Assembly: GCF_000720765.1 (NCBI RefSeq)
Contig: NZ_JODC01000039.1
Coordinates: 1 to 44,814 of the forward strand
DNA: 44,814 bases
Direction of reading: 5' to 3'
Origin: Streptomyces sp. NRRL S-646
GTDB lineage: Bacteria > Actinomycetota > Actinomycetes > Streptomycetales > Streptomycetaceae
Part shown: piece after piece, positions 17,402 to 25,531 of the stretch
Position numbering within the stretch: position 1 is the first letter of the stretch
Layout of the letters: every line of letters begins with the position of its first letter
Position numbers and translations under genes: made by a program
The notes under the pieces: generated by a model
Seen by the model: the letters and a program-made list of their open reading frames with translations, nothing else
The model's database searches: none
Told to the model about the DNA's origin: nothing

Positions 17402-18994
17402 TCAGGCCGCTTCGGGGGTGGCTTTGGTGGGTGCCGGGTCCGTGGCGGGGGCGGACTCGCGTTCGCCGCCGCCGTGGTGCTGCGAGCGCAGCGTGAGGTT
17501 CTTCATGCACAGGGTGATCAGGAGGCCGGCCGCGAGGATGGGCACCGCGGTGACGAACACCGGGGTGAGGGCTGCGGCGTAGGCCTGTTCGACGGCGTGG
17601 CGCACGGGGGCGGCCAGCGAGTTGAGGACCGACGGGGACGACAGCGCCTCGTGGTCGACGCCGCGCAGGGCGGCGGCCGGGACGTGTGCGGTGATCTCGT
17701 CGGTGAGGCGTCCGTAGAAGATCGAGGCGAACAGCGAGATGCCGATCGAGGTTCCGAAGGAGCGGCCGAAGGTGGCGGCGCCGGAGACGGCGCCGAGGTC
17801 CTGGGGCGGCGCGGTGTTCTGCGCGGCCTGGGTGAAGACCTGGGCGGACAGACCGGAGGCGAAGCCGAAGACCACCATGAACAGCACGGACACGAGGCGC
17901 GGGGTGGAGGCGTCCATGGTGGACAGCAGCAGTGCGCCGACGATGCCGAGGGCCATGCTCGCCACGGGGAAGACCTTGTACTTGCCGCTCTTGCGGATGA
18001 TCTTGCTGGAGCCGACGGAGGAGAGGACCAGGCCGAGCATCATCGGCAGCAGCACGAAGCCCGAGGTGGTGGGGCTGGCGCCGGTGACGACCTGGACGTA
18101 CAGGGCGAGGAAGTTGACGGAGCCGACGAAGACGATGCCGCAGATGACGGTGCCGAGCAGCGACAGGGTGAACGTGGAGTCCTTGAACAGGCGCAGCGGC
18201 ACGATCGGTTCGACGGCGCGGGACTCGGAGACGATGAACAGGGCCAGGCACAGCACCGCGCTCGTGCAGAGGCCGATGATCCGCGGGGAGGTCCAGGCGT
18301 ACTGGACGCCGGCCCATGAGGTGAGCAGCGTGAGGCTGACGATGGCGCCGGAGAGGGTGAGGATGCCGGCGTAGTCCAGGCGGGAGGGGCGGACCTGGCG
18401 GGGCAGGTGCAGGTACTTGGCGAGCAGGAAGAAGACGACGGCGCCCAGGGGCAGGTTGACCAGGAAGACCCAGTGCCAGCTGAGCACGTCGGTGAGCAGG
18501 CCGCCGATGGCGGGGCCGGCCAGCGAGGCGCCGGCGAAGATCATGCCGAACATGCCGTAGTACTTGGCGCCTTCGCGGGGGGAGAACAGCTCGCCGATGA
18601 TGGACAGGACGCAGACGAAGATGCCGCCGGCGCCCATGCCCTGCACGACGCGGAAGATGATAAGCGCTTCCATCGAGCCGGAGGCACCCGAGAGGGCGGA
18701 GCCCGCCATGAACAGGGTCATCGCGGACAGGAAGGTGACCTTGCGGCCGAAGAGGTCGCCGAGTTTGCCGTAGATGGGCGTGGTCACGCTGCTGGCGATG
18801 ACGTAGGCGATGGTGACCCACGCGAAGAGGTCGATGCCGTGCAGGTCGCCGACGATGCGGGGCAGCGCGGTGGCGACGATCTGGGTGTCGAGGATGCCGA
18901 GGAACGCGGCGAGCATGCACCCGACCATGGTGGGGGTGATGCGGGTGCCGGAGGAGTGGAGCCCTCCCGTCGCCCGGGCGGTGGGAACGGACAT
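17402..18994 (-). CDS. DHA2 (EmrB/QacA-type) drug exporter
   Basis: 530 aa, ATG at 18994 with AAAGGCGG upstream. About 14 hydrophobic segments, the DHA2 topology. Motif A YGKLGDLFGRKV, first-helix LDTQIVATALPRIVGDL and motif C GPAIGGLLTDVLSWHWVFLV are all clear. The proton antiporter most likely exports the finished aromatic polyketide and gives self-resistance. It has its own terminator downstream. No SARP-type site and no MarR palindrome is seen upstream, so its control may be separate. Confidence 0.93.
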   Translation of the reverse strand: MSVPTARATGGLHSSGTRITPTMVGCMLAAFLGILDTQIVATALPRIVGDLHGIDLFAWVTIAYVIASSVTTPIYGKLGDLFGRKVTFLSAMTLFMAGSALSGASGSMEALIIFRVVQGMGAGGIFVCVLSIIGELFSPREGAKYYGMFGMIFAGASLAGPAIGGLLTDVLSWHWVFLVNLPLGAVVFFLLAKYLHLPRQVRPSRLDYAGILTLSGAIVSLTLLTSWAGVQYAWTSPRIIGLCTSAVLCLALFIVSESRAVEPIVPLRLFKDSTFTLSLLGTVICGIVFVGSVNFLALYVQVVTGASPTTSGFVLLPMMLGLVLSSVGSSKIIRKSGKYKVFPVASMALGIVGALLLSTMDASTPRLVSVLFMVVFGFASGLSAQVFTQAAQNTAPPQDLGAVSGAATFGRSFGTSIGISLFASIFYGRLTDEITAHVPAAALRGVDHEALSSPSVLNSLAAPVRHAVEQAYAAALTPVFVTAVPILAAGLLITLCMKNLTLRSQHHGGGERESAPATDPAPTKATPEAA

Positions 18995-19174
18995 GATGAG
19001 CCGCCTTTCGAGTCGGTGTGTGCGGTCCCCCTCGCACCGGCCGCCGGAGGCGGCGGCGTCTCTTTTCGCGGGCCCGTCAGGGGCTTAAAGGGGAGGTCAC
19101 TTCGTGGTCGTGTGCAGGGAGCGGGGGGTGCGGCCGGCCCGGCGGGGGTCCGGGCCGGCCGCGGGCTTGCGGGG
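18995..19174. terminator. Terminator hairpin downstream of the quinone reductase
   Basis: An 11-bp perfect stem (19130-19140 with 19152-19162, loop 11 nt) lies 13 bp past the reductase stop. The remaining ~130 bp up to the exporter start carry its promoter region, with no recognisable operator. Confidence 0.75.
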
Positions 19175-20152
19175 TCAGGGGACCAGCACGACCTTGCCGA
19201 GCTGGGCGCGGGCCTCCATCAGCTCGTGGGCCGTGACGGCCTCCTCCAGCGGCAGCCGCTTGTGGATCACGGGCTTGATCTGGCCGGAGGCGATGAGGTC
19301 GAGCAGGTGGCGCTGGCCGGCGGCCACGGCGTCCTGCTTGTTGTAGAGCATCGCGTAGAGGCTGAAGCCGGCGACGTTCTTCATGCGGGCCAGGGCCAGG
19401 GTCGGGATCGGGGGGATGTCGCCGGAGGCGGAGCCGTAGAAGACGAGGGTGCCGAACTGGGCGGTGATGCCCAGGGACTTCAGCAGGACGTCGCCGCCCA
19501 CGGTCTCCAGGACCACGTCGGCCCCGCGGCCGTCGGTGGCGGCGAGGACCTGGTCCACCCAGTCCTCGTCGGTGTAGTCGATGGCGACGTCGGCGCCGAG
19601 TTCGCGCACGAAGTCGAGCTTGGCCTTGGAGCCGGCGGTGGCGATGACCTTGCCGGCGCCGAGGGCCTTGGCGATCTGGACGGCGAGGTGGCCGACGCCG
19701 CCGGAGGCCGCGTCGATCACGATCGTCTGGCCCGCCTGGAGGCGGCCGGCCTCGCGGATCGCGTGGTACGCGGTCTGGGCCGGGCTGGGCAGGAGGGTCG
19801 CCTCGGCGGCGTCCAGGTCCTGCGGGATCTTGATGAGGAAGTCGGCGCCCGTGACGACGTGGTCGGCGTAGGCGCTGTGGTCGACGTCGCCGACGACCCG
19901 GTCGCCGACGGCGAAGCCGGTGACGCCCTCGCCGACGGCCTCGATGGTGCCGGCGACGTCACCGCCGGGTGCGCCGGGCAGTTCGGCGTGGCCGCCGATC
20001 GGGATGCCCTGACGGCGCTGGACCTCGGCGAAGGTGACGCCGATGGCCTCGGCGCGGATCAGGACCTGGCCCGGGCCGGGCTGGGGCTTGGCCGTCTCCT
20101 CCAGGCGCAGGACGGACGGCGCACCGTGCTCGTGGTGGCGGACGATTCGCAT
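19175..20152 (-). CDS. NADPH:quinone oxidoreductase (zinc-less MDR family)
   Basis: 325 aa. The ATG at 20152 is preferred over one at 20164 because GGAGA sits in front of it. MDR superfamily: N-terminal GroES-like half (PGQVLIRAEAIGVTFAEVQRR, PGAPGGDVAGTIEAVGEGV) and a Rossmann domain with IDAASGGVGHLAVQIAKALGA. The alcohol-dehydrogenase zinc ligands are absent, as in QOR/zeta-crystallin. It would reduce a quinone or enone. A 16-bp palindrome matching the one beside the MarR gene is 83 bp upstream, so MarR control with monooxygenase 3 is likely. It could detoxify quinone intermediates or act in biosynthesis. Confidence 0.9.
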   Translation of the reverse strand: MRIVRHHEHGAPSVLRLEETAKPQPGPGQVLIRAEAIGVTFAEVQRRQGIPIGGHAELPGAPGGDVAGTIEAVGEGVTGFAVGDRVVGDVDHSAYADHVVTGADFLIKIPQDLDAAEATLLPSPAQTAYHAIREAGRLQAGQTIVIDAASGGVGHLAVQIAKALGAGKVIATAGSKAKLDFVRELGADVAIDYTDEDWVDQVLAATDGRGADVVLETVGGDVLLKSLGITAQFGTLVFYGSASGDIPPIPTLALARMKNVAGFSLYAMLYNKQDAVAAGQRHLLDLIASGQIKPVIHKRLPLEEAVTAHELMEARAQLGKVVLVP

Positions 20153-20234
20153 TGCTGTCTCCATGGGGGGTTTGTCCGTCGAGCCGCGTCGCGCATGCGC
20201 TGCCGTGGCTCCGTCCGGCGATCCGGATTACGTA

Positions 20235-20250
20235 TGCATGTTGTCATGCA
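20235..20250. promoter_or_regulatory. MarR-type operator palindrome upstream of the quinone reductase
   Basis: TGCATGT-TG-TCATGCA, 7-2-7 layout, differing by one half-site base and the centre from the palindrome at 21874-21889. It sits in the AT-richer gap between monooxygenase 3 and the reductase. Confidence 0.75.
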
Positions 20251-20299
20251 TTTGATTGTGAGTCCACACCGTATTGGTGGGCGCACAGGCTCTTTGCCA

Positions 20300-21835
20300 T
20301 TACTTGAAGACCGGCCGGTCCGGCCCCTCGGTCCCCGCCCAGGCCGCCAGCGCCGCGCGCAGCCCCTCGGCGGCGACGGCGGGCGGGGTGTCCTGGTCGG
20401 CGGCCCAGGCGACGTAGCCGTCGGGGCGCACCAGCAGACCGGCCAGGCCGGGCTCCTGCTCGCAGGTGCCCACGACGTGCCGCACGCGGCCGGGCCAGGA
20501 GATGGGCCCGGCCCACTCCTGGTACACCTGCGAGATCTCCGGGCGGCCGGAGAGGTCCAGCAGCGCGAAGGTGCCGCGGCGCAGCAGCTTCTGGAGGGTT
20601 GCGGGGCCCTCCTCGGTGGCGACGGTCAGGTCGCGCGCGAAGTCGCCGAGCAGACGGTGGTCGGGGCCCGGGAGGTCGTAGCGCACCGCGACGCCGCTGA
20701 GCATCTCGGCGACGTGCCGGTTGACCTCCTCCTTGCGCATCAGGTCCTCGAAGAGCTCGCGCAGCGCAGTGACGTACGGGTCGGGGTTCATCAGCGCGAT
20801 CTGCGCGCGGGTGTTGGCGAGCACCTTGCGGGCCGGGCCCTGGCGCTCGCGGTCGTAGGTGTCGAGCAGTCCCCGGGGAGCCCAGCCGTTGAGGTCGGCG
20901 GCGAGCTTCCAGCCGAGGTTGAGCGCGTCCTGCAGGCCGAGGTTGACGCCCTGGCCGCCGACCGGGAAGTGGGTGTGGGCGGCGTCGCCGGCCAGGAAGA
21001 TGCGTCCGGCGCGGTAGCGCTCGGCCTGGCAGGCGGAGTCGGTGAACCACGACAGCCAGCGCGGCCGGCTCGCGCCGAGGTCGTCGCCCCAGATCTCGCG
21101 CAGGCTGTCGGTGAACTCCTCCAGCGTCAGCTCGCCCCGCGCCTCGCGCTCCTGGTGGAAGTCGAAGGTGGCCACGCGGTGGTAGGTGTCGTCCAGCGGC
21201 ACGCAGAAGAGCAGGCCGCGCTCGGTGCGCTCCATGCCCATCGGGGCCTTCTCGCCGTCGGCGAGGACGACGTCGGCCAGGCGCGCGGTGACCTTGCCGC
21301 CGGTGCCCGGGAAGGCGATCTGCGCGGCCTTGCGGACCAGGCTGCGGCCGCCGTCGGCGCCCACCAGGTAGCGGCCGCGCAGGGTGTAGGGCCCCTCGGG
21401 ACCGGTGACGTCGGCCTCGACGCCGTCGGCGTCCTGCCGTACGGCGGTGACCTGGTGGCCGCGGCGGATCTCGGCGCCGAACTCCTGCGCCCGCTCCTCC
21501 AGCAGGCGCTCGGTGCGGGTCTGCTCGGACAGCAGGGCGTAGTTCTGGGCGCTGTCCAGCAGGGAGAAGTCGACCCAGACGTCGAGGCCGGCGAAGTGGC
21601 CGTTGCTCCAGGAGGGAGCGCCGTCGCGGAAGCGCTCCAGCAGGCCGCGGCGGTCCAGCGACTCCAGCGAGCGGGCGTGCAGGCCGAAGGCCTTGGAGTG
21701 GGGGGTGCGTTCGGGCAGCCGCTCCAGCACCACCGGCCTGGCGCGGGAGATGCACAGTTCGGAGGCGAGCAGCATGCCCACCGGGCCCCCGCCGACGATG
21801 AGGACGTCGAAGTCGAAGTCCTGGGTGTCCGGCAT
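20300..21835 (-). CDS. Class A FAD monooxygenase 3 (MarR-linked)
   Basis: 511 aa, ATG at 21835, CTGAAAGGA upstream. FAD motif VGGGPVGMLLASELC, DG motif LVGADGGRSLVRK, GD motif IFLAGDAAHTHFPVGGQG then VNLGLQDALNLGWKLA, and a tail ending GLLVRPDGYVAWAAD. It is the most divergent of the four monooxygenases (HTHFPVGGQGVN rather than HxMPPTGGFGxN), closer to the classic MhpA/RdmE group. It is divergently transcribed from marR over a palindromic operator, unlike the other oxygenases with SARP-type sites. It may act on the product or a toxic intermediate that is also the MarR ligand (inference). Confidence 0.92.
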   Translation of the reverse strand: MPDTQDFDFDVLIVGGGPVGMLLASELCISRARPVVLERLPERTPHSKAFGLHARSLESLDRRGLLERFRDGAPSWSNGHFAGLDVWVDFSLLDSAQNYALLSEQTRTERLLEERAQEFGAEIRRGHQVTAVRQDADGVEADVTGPEGPYTLRGRYLVGADGGRSLVRKAAQIAFPGTGGKVTARLADVVLADGEKAPMGMERTERGLLFCVPLDDTYHRVATFDFHQEREARGELTLEEFTDSLREIWGDDLGASRPRWLSWFTDSACQAERYRAGRIFLAGDAAHTHFPVGGQGVNLGLQDALNLGWKLAADLNGWAPRGLLDTYDRERQGPARKVLANTRAQIALMNPDPYVTALRELFEDLMRKEEVNRHVAEMLSGVAVRYDLPGPDHRLLGDFARDLTVATEEGPATLQKLLRRGTFALLDLSGRPEISQVYQEWAGPISWPGRVRHVVGTCEQEPGLAGLLVRPDGYVAWAADQDTPPAVAAEGLRAALAAWAGTEGPDRPVFK

Positions 21836-21867
21836 GGAAGTCCTTTCAGGGGAAACATTGACGAGAG

Positions 21868-21889
21868 ACTATATGCATGAAATCATGCA
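21868..21889. promoter_or_regulatory. MarR-type operator over the monooxygenase 3 promoter
   Basis: TGCATGA-AA-TCATGCA (21874-21889), a perfect 7-2-7 palindrome, directly abuts a minus-strand TATAGT -10 candidate (21868-21873). Binding would block RNA polymerase at the gene for monooxygenase 3 and could also affect the divergent marR gene, whose start is 60 bp away. Confidence 0.75.
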
Positions 21890-21948
21890 AGGACTTGCTA
21901 GCATACACATGCTCGTTTGCTTGTAATCACCGGGCCTAGGATGGGGAC

Positions 21949-22461
21949 ATGGAGACTTCGACCAGGCAGACGAGCGTCCCGTCGAGGCAGGGGCCGCTCG
22001 CCGCGGCCGACCCCCTCGACGCGGTGGGTCCGGCCTTCTCACGGCTGCGCCGCGCCTCCGCGCTGAACGCGGAGACGCAGGTCTCACGCAAGGACATGAC
22101 CCGCACCCTGGTCCTCAACATCGTCGAGGAGGGCCCGGAGGAGGACGGCCAGGAGATCACCGTCGGCGTCGTCGCCGAACGGCTCGCCGTGGATCCCTCG
22201 GTCGCCAGCCGCATGGTCACCGACTGCATCTCCGCGGGGTATCTGGTCCGCGCCGCCTCGCAGCAGGACGGACGCCGCACGATCCTTCAGATGACCGGCG
22301 AGGGCATGGACATGCTGGCCGCCTTCCGCCGTCACCAGCGGGCGGCCTTCGAGTTCATCACCCGCGACTGGCCCGGGGAGGAACGCCTGCAGTTCGCCCG
22401 CCTGCTGATCAAGTACGTGGACTCGGTGGCCGAGGCACGGCACGCCCCGGCCGGCGGCTGA
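21949..22461 (+). CDS. MarR-family transcriptional regulator
   Basis: 170 aa. ATG at 21949, AGGA about 8 nt upstream. Winged helix near residues 70-120: ITVGVVAERLAVDPSVASRMVTDCISAGYLVRAASQQDGRRTILQMT, shown here in parts: recognition helix DPSVASRMV and wing QQDGRRTILQM. MarR repressors bind short palindromes and release on binding phenolic or aromatic ligands. Divergent from monooxygenase 3 with a fitting palindrome between them and a second copy before the quinone reductase, so these three genes form a small regulon. Convergent with monooxygenase 4 with only 18 nt between. Confidence 0.92.
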   Translation: METSTRQTSVPSRQGPLAAADPLDAVGPAFSRLRRASALNAETQVSRKDMTRTLVLNIVEEGPEEDGQEITVGVVAERLAVDPSVASRMVTDCISAGYLVRAASQQDGRRTILQMTGEGMDMLAAFRRHQRAAFEFITRDWPGEERLQFARLLIKYVDSVAEARHAPAGG

Positions 22462-22479
22462 CCGCCCGCCCCGCATCGC

Positions 22480-24090
22480 TCAGCGGGCCAGGATGCGGCG
22501 CAGCACCGACGACAGCGCCGCGGCCCGCTCGCCGGCGGGCAGGACATCCGCGCTGCGCCAGGCGACGATCCCGTCCGGGCGCACCAGGACCGCGCCGCCG
22601 GCCGGCACCCCGTAGGCGCCGGCCCACCGGCCCCCGGGATCCGCCAGCCCCTGGTCCCCGTCCGCGGTGATCCGGTGCACGTCGAGCGCGACCCCCAGCT
22701 GCCCGGCCGCCGTCCGCGCCGCCGCGGCCCAGGACGCGCCGTCCGCACCGGCCAGCAGCACGAACCGGGTGCCGAACAGGTCCAGCGTCGCCAGCGGCGC
22801 GCCGTCCCGCTCGAGCACCACGTACGGGGCACGGGTGCCGGGCCGGCCGGAAAGGGTGCGCGGATCGCTGGTCAGGGGCAGCGCGCCGGCCTCCTTTTCG
22901 GCGACGAAGGCGCCGGCCGGATAGGCCTGGCCCATGGTCACGGTCATCGCGTCGTCGGTCGCGGCCCGCTCCTGCTCGGTGGCCGTGCCCGAGCGCAGCG
23001 CCAGCTGCAGCGAACCCTGCCGCGCGGTGTACAGGCCGACCGGGCGCCGCTCCTGCTCGTAGGTGTCGAGCAGGCCCGCACCGGCGGTGCCGTCGAGCAC
23101 CAGGGCCAGCTTCCAGGCCAGGTTGAAGGCGTCGGCGATGCCGGTGTTGGCGCCGTAGCCGCCGGTGGGCGGGATCTGGTGGGCGGCGTCGCCCGCGAGC
23201 AGCACCCGGCCCTGGGCGAAGTGCTCGGCCACCAGCTCGGCCATGTCCCACGGGAAACGGGAGCGCACGGTGACCTCGACGGTGTCCGAGCCGATGGCCG
23301 CGCGGACGAGTGCGGCGCACCGGGCGTCGGTGAAGTCCTGAAGGCTCTCGCCCCGCTCCGGGTCGTAGCCGACGATCAGCGTGCCCTCGGTGAGGGTGTC
23401 GTCGTGCACCAGGATGCCGGTGACGGTGTCGTTCTTGACGTGGACGACGCTGTAGCGGCGCTCGCCCAGCACCGCGGCGAAGTCGGCGCCGAAGGCGATG
23501 CTGACGTGCCGTGAGAGCACCCCGCGGCCCTGGCGCGGGATGCCGAGCGCCTCGCGCACCGTGCTGCGCGGGCCGTCCGCGGCCACCAGGTAGTCGGCGC
23601 GCACCGTGCTCTCGTCGCCGTCCGGGCCCTTCAGGACGGCGCTGACGCCGTCGTCGTCCTGTGTGAAAGAGACCAGCTCGGTGCCGAACTGCAGGTCGGC
23701 GCCGAGTTTTTCGGCCCGTGCCCGCAGCAGGGGCTCCAGCCGGTCCTGCGGAAGCAGCAGCAGCCTGGAGGGGGTCAGGTCCGCGAGGTCGTCGCCGCCG
23801 GCGAGTTCCTCCTTGCTGAAGAGCACCTCCCCGGCCAGCGAGACCACGCCGGCGCGCGTCTTGTGCTTTTCGAAACCGGACGCGGCGCTCTTGGCCGCCT
23901 CCTCCACGCCCACCGTGCGCAAAAGCTCGGCGGTGCGCGGGTAGTAGCCGACGGCGCGCGGGTGGACGGAGGTGCCGGGGTGGCGTTCGACCAGGATGCA
24001 GGGCACGTTGTGATGCGCGAGGAACAGCGCCGTCGACAGGCCGACGAGACTCCCGCCGGCGATCAGTACACGTGTGCTGCTGGTACTCAC
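22480..24090 (-). CDS. Class A FAD monooxygenase 4
   Basis: 536 aa from a GTG at 24090. AGGSLVGLSTALFLAHHNV near residue 11, DG motif LVAADGPRSTVRE, GD motif VLLAGDAAHQIPPTGGYGAN then TGIADAFNLAWKLA, thioredoxin-like tail with GGAVLVRPDGIVAWRS. It is closest in layout to monooxygenase 2, so the pair may be paralogues acting at successive hydroxylations. A triple 11-bp heptamer array lies 62 bp upstream of the start. Confidence 0.92.
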   Translation of the reverse strand: MSTSSTRVLIAGGSLVGLSTALFLAHHNVPCILVERHPGTSVHPRAVGYYPRTAELLRTVGVEEAAKSAASGFEKHKTRAGVVSLAGEVLFSKEELAGGDDLADLTPSRLLLLPQDRLEPLLRARAEKLGADLQFGTELVSFTQDDDGVSAVLKGPDGDESTVRADYLVAADGPRSTVREALGIPRQGRGVLSRHVSIAFGADFAAVLGERRYSVVHVKNDTVTGILVHDDTLTEGTLIVGYDPERGESLQDFTDARCAALVRAAIGSDTVEVTVRSRFPWDMAELVAEHFAQGRVLLAGDAAHQIPPTGGYGANTGIADAFNLAWKLALVLDGTAGAGLLDTYEQERRPVGLYTARQGSLQLALRSGTATEQERAATDDAMTVTMGQAYPAGAFVAEKEAGALPLTSDPRTLSGRPGTRAPYVVLERDGAPLATLDLFGTRFVLLAGADGASWAAAARTAAGQLGVALDVHRITADGDQGLADPGGRWAGAYGVPAGGAVLVRPDGIVAWRSADVLPAGERAAALSSVLRRILAR

Positions 24091-24140
24091 AAGGAACCCC
24101 TCTCGCGGATGCCGGTCTGTACCGGATCGTGGCAGCGGCC

Positions 24141-24169
24141 ACTGGATCCCGGCTCGAACGCGGCTCGCG
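24141..24169 (-). promoter_or_regulatory. SARP-type triple heptamer operator before monooxygenase 4
   Basis: Plus-strand ACTGGAT (24141), GCTCGAA (24152), GCTCGCG (24163), spaced by 11 bp, 51 bp before the start codon of the monooxygenase. Confidence 0.68.
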
Positions 24170-24192
24170 CCGCGGGCCGCGGGCAGGGGCTG

Positions 24193-25158
24193 TCAGCAGG
24201 GCAGGGAATACGTCGACCAGGAGCTGTCCGCGCAGAACCCCAGGCGGCGGTTGAGAGCGACGATCGGGGTGTTGCGCACGTCGTTGAAGGCCTGCACGAG
24301 CGCCAGGTGTTCGTTGTCGCGGGCGACCCGGCACAGCACGTCGGCCTTGAGCCAGGTGCCGAGGCCGCGGCGGCGCCGGCCGGTGAGGACGAGCGTCTCC
24401 CCCGTGTCCGCCATCGGGCTGTCCCGCACCAGGAGGGTGGCGTACCCGCAGACCTCGCCGCTGTCCTCGGCGACGGCGGCGCTGACGTAGGGCCGGTGGC
24501 CGGCCCGGGCGGCCTCTCCCTCACGAAAGCGCACGTCCTCGGCGGTGGGCCGGCCAACCCCGGCCCGGCCGTTGACGGGTGCGTCCAGGGTTTGCCAGGC
24601 GCGGGCGTAGGAGTCGACCAGTTCGGCGGGGCAGCGGCCCTGCCAGTGCACCAGGCGGTAGCCGGCCACCGCCCGGCCGGCCAGGTCGCTCAGAGCGGCC
24701 CTGACCGGGCCGCGCAGCACGAGACGGTTGCGCAGGTTGGTGCCGCAGCGCCCGGCCCCGCGGGCGGCGGCGAACGCCTCGGCGGCCGGGGTGTGCGGGG
24801 CGTCGATCAGGAGCGGGCCGCGGCCGCGGCGGTGCAGCTCGGCGCGGGCGGCATCGGCCAGGGCCGTGCCGGCGCCGCGGCGCCGGAAGGAGGGGAAGAC
24901 CCACAGGGATCCGTGGCCCGGGCCGTCGGGATCGCCCTGGTCCAGGCCCAGTTTGACGCATCCGGCAGGCCGGCCCTCGTCGTCGAAGGCGGCCAGGACG
25001 ATCCGGTCGGCGCCGTGCCGGCGCTGCAGCAGCCGGGCCAGCAGGGCGGCCGAGACCGGCGGGTCGCCGGGCAGTTCCAGGCTCATCGTCTCCCGGAACC
25101 CGGGCAGGAGCAGTGCGATCGTCGCCGGGGCGTCGCCGTCGAGGCTGCGGATGTCCAT
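24193..25158 (-). CDS. Tandem-GNAT acetyltransferase
   Basis: 321 aa, ATG at 25158. Two GNAT folds in tandem: the first has SLWVFPSFRRRGAGTALADA (acetyl-CoA loop) around residues 85-105. The second has VCGYATLLV, ETLVLTGRRRRGLGTWLKA and a final NTPIVALNRRLGFC. The layout and length recall mycothiol synthase MshD and other tandem GNATs in antibiotic clusters. It could N- or O-acetylate a pathway amine or serve resistance. The gene stands alone: the promoters upstream and downstream belong to other operons, and two hairpins separate it from the ferredoxin gene. Confidence 0.85.
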   Translation of the reverse strand: MDIRSLDGDAPATIALLLPGFRETMSLELPGDPPVSAALLARLLQRRHGADRIVLAAFDDEGRPAGCVKLGLDQGDPDGPGHGSLWVFPSFRRRGAGTALADAARAELHRRGRGPLLIDAPHTPAAEAFAAARGAGRCGTNLRNRLVLRGPVRAALSDLAGRAVAGYRLVHWQGRCPAELVDSYARAWQTLDAPVNGRAGVGRPTAEDVRFREGEAARAGHRPYVSAAVAEDSGEVCGYATLLVRDSPMADTGETLVLTGRRRRGLGTWLKADVLCRVARDNEHLALVQAFNDVRNTPIVALNRRLGFCADSSWSTYSLPC

Positions 25159-25228
25159 GGCTTCCTTCCGTGGGCTTCAGGGGATGCGCGGGGCAACCGC
25201 AGCGCGGGCGCCGGAAAGGGGGACGCAG

Positions 25229-25312
25229 CCGGCGGCCGGGTACGGGCGCCGCACCGCCGCCGTACCCGGGCCGCCGGCAGAAAGGGCCGGGGCCTTGCGT
25301 GCCGGCCCCGGC
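25229..25312 (-). terminator. Double hairpin terminator after the P450-ferredoxin operon
   Basis: Hairpin 1 pairs 25229-25245 with 25260-25277 (17 pairs, one bulged base). Hairpin 2 pairs 25286-25294 with 25304-25312 (9 bp, loop 9). Hairpin 2 begins 10 bp beyond the ferredoxin stop. No gene is present in the 163-bp gap. Confidence 0.75.
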
Positions 25313-25321
25313 AGGGCGGGA

Positions 25322-25525
25322 TCAGGCGGGATCCGTCTCGGTGAGGGAGATGGCCTGGACGGGACACGCGCGCGCGGCCTCGCGCACCAGCGGCTGCCCG
25401 GCGCCGTCCTCGCGGCCCGCGATCACCGTGGACAGGCCGTCCTCGTCCTGCTCGAACACGGCGGGCACGGCCACCATGCACTGGGCGGAGCCGATGCACC
25501 GGTCGCTGTCGATGGAGATGCGCAC
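25322..25525 (-). CDS. 3Fe-4S ferredoxin (P450 partner)
   Basis: 67 aa from a GTG at 25525, six bases after the P450 stop. Cluster ligands: CIGSAQC supplies two Cys (residues 10 and 16) and ARACPVQAI the third; the position between CxxxxxC that would give a fourth ligand is not Cys, so a 3Fe-4S cluster as in SoyB-type Streptomyces ferredoxins. It passes electrons to the neighbouring P450. No ferredoxin reductase gene is nearby, so a housekeeping reductase is probably used. Confidence 0.95.
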   Translation of the reverse strand: MRISIDSDRCIGSAQCMVAVPAVFEQDEDGLSTVIAGREDGAGQPLVREAARACPVQAISLTETDPA

Positions 25526-25531
25526 GAGGGC

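Noticed and set aside
18407..21880. Plus-strand open frame of over 1100 codons opposite exporter, reductase and monooxygenase 3
   Set aside because: Composition Gly/Ala/Val/Asp-rich and low-complexity, typical of a GC-rich antisense frame; the minus-strand genes have full motifs.
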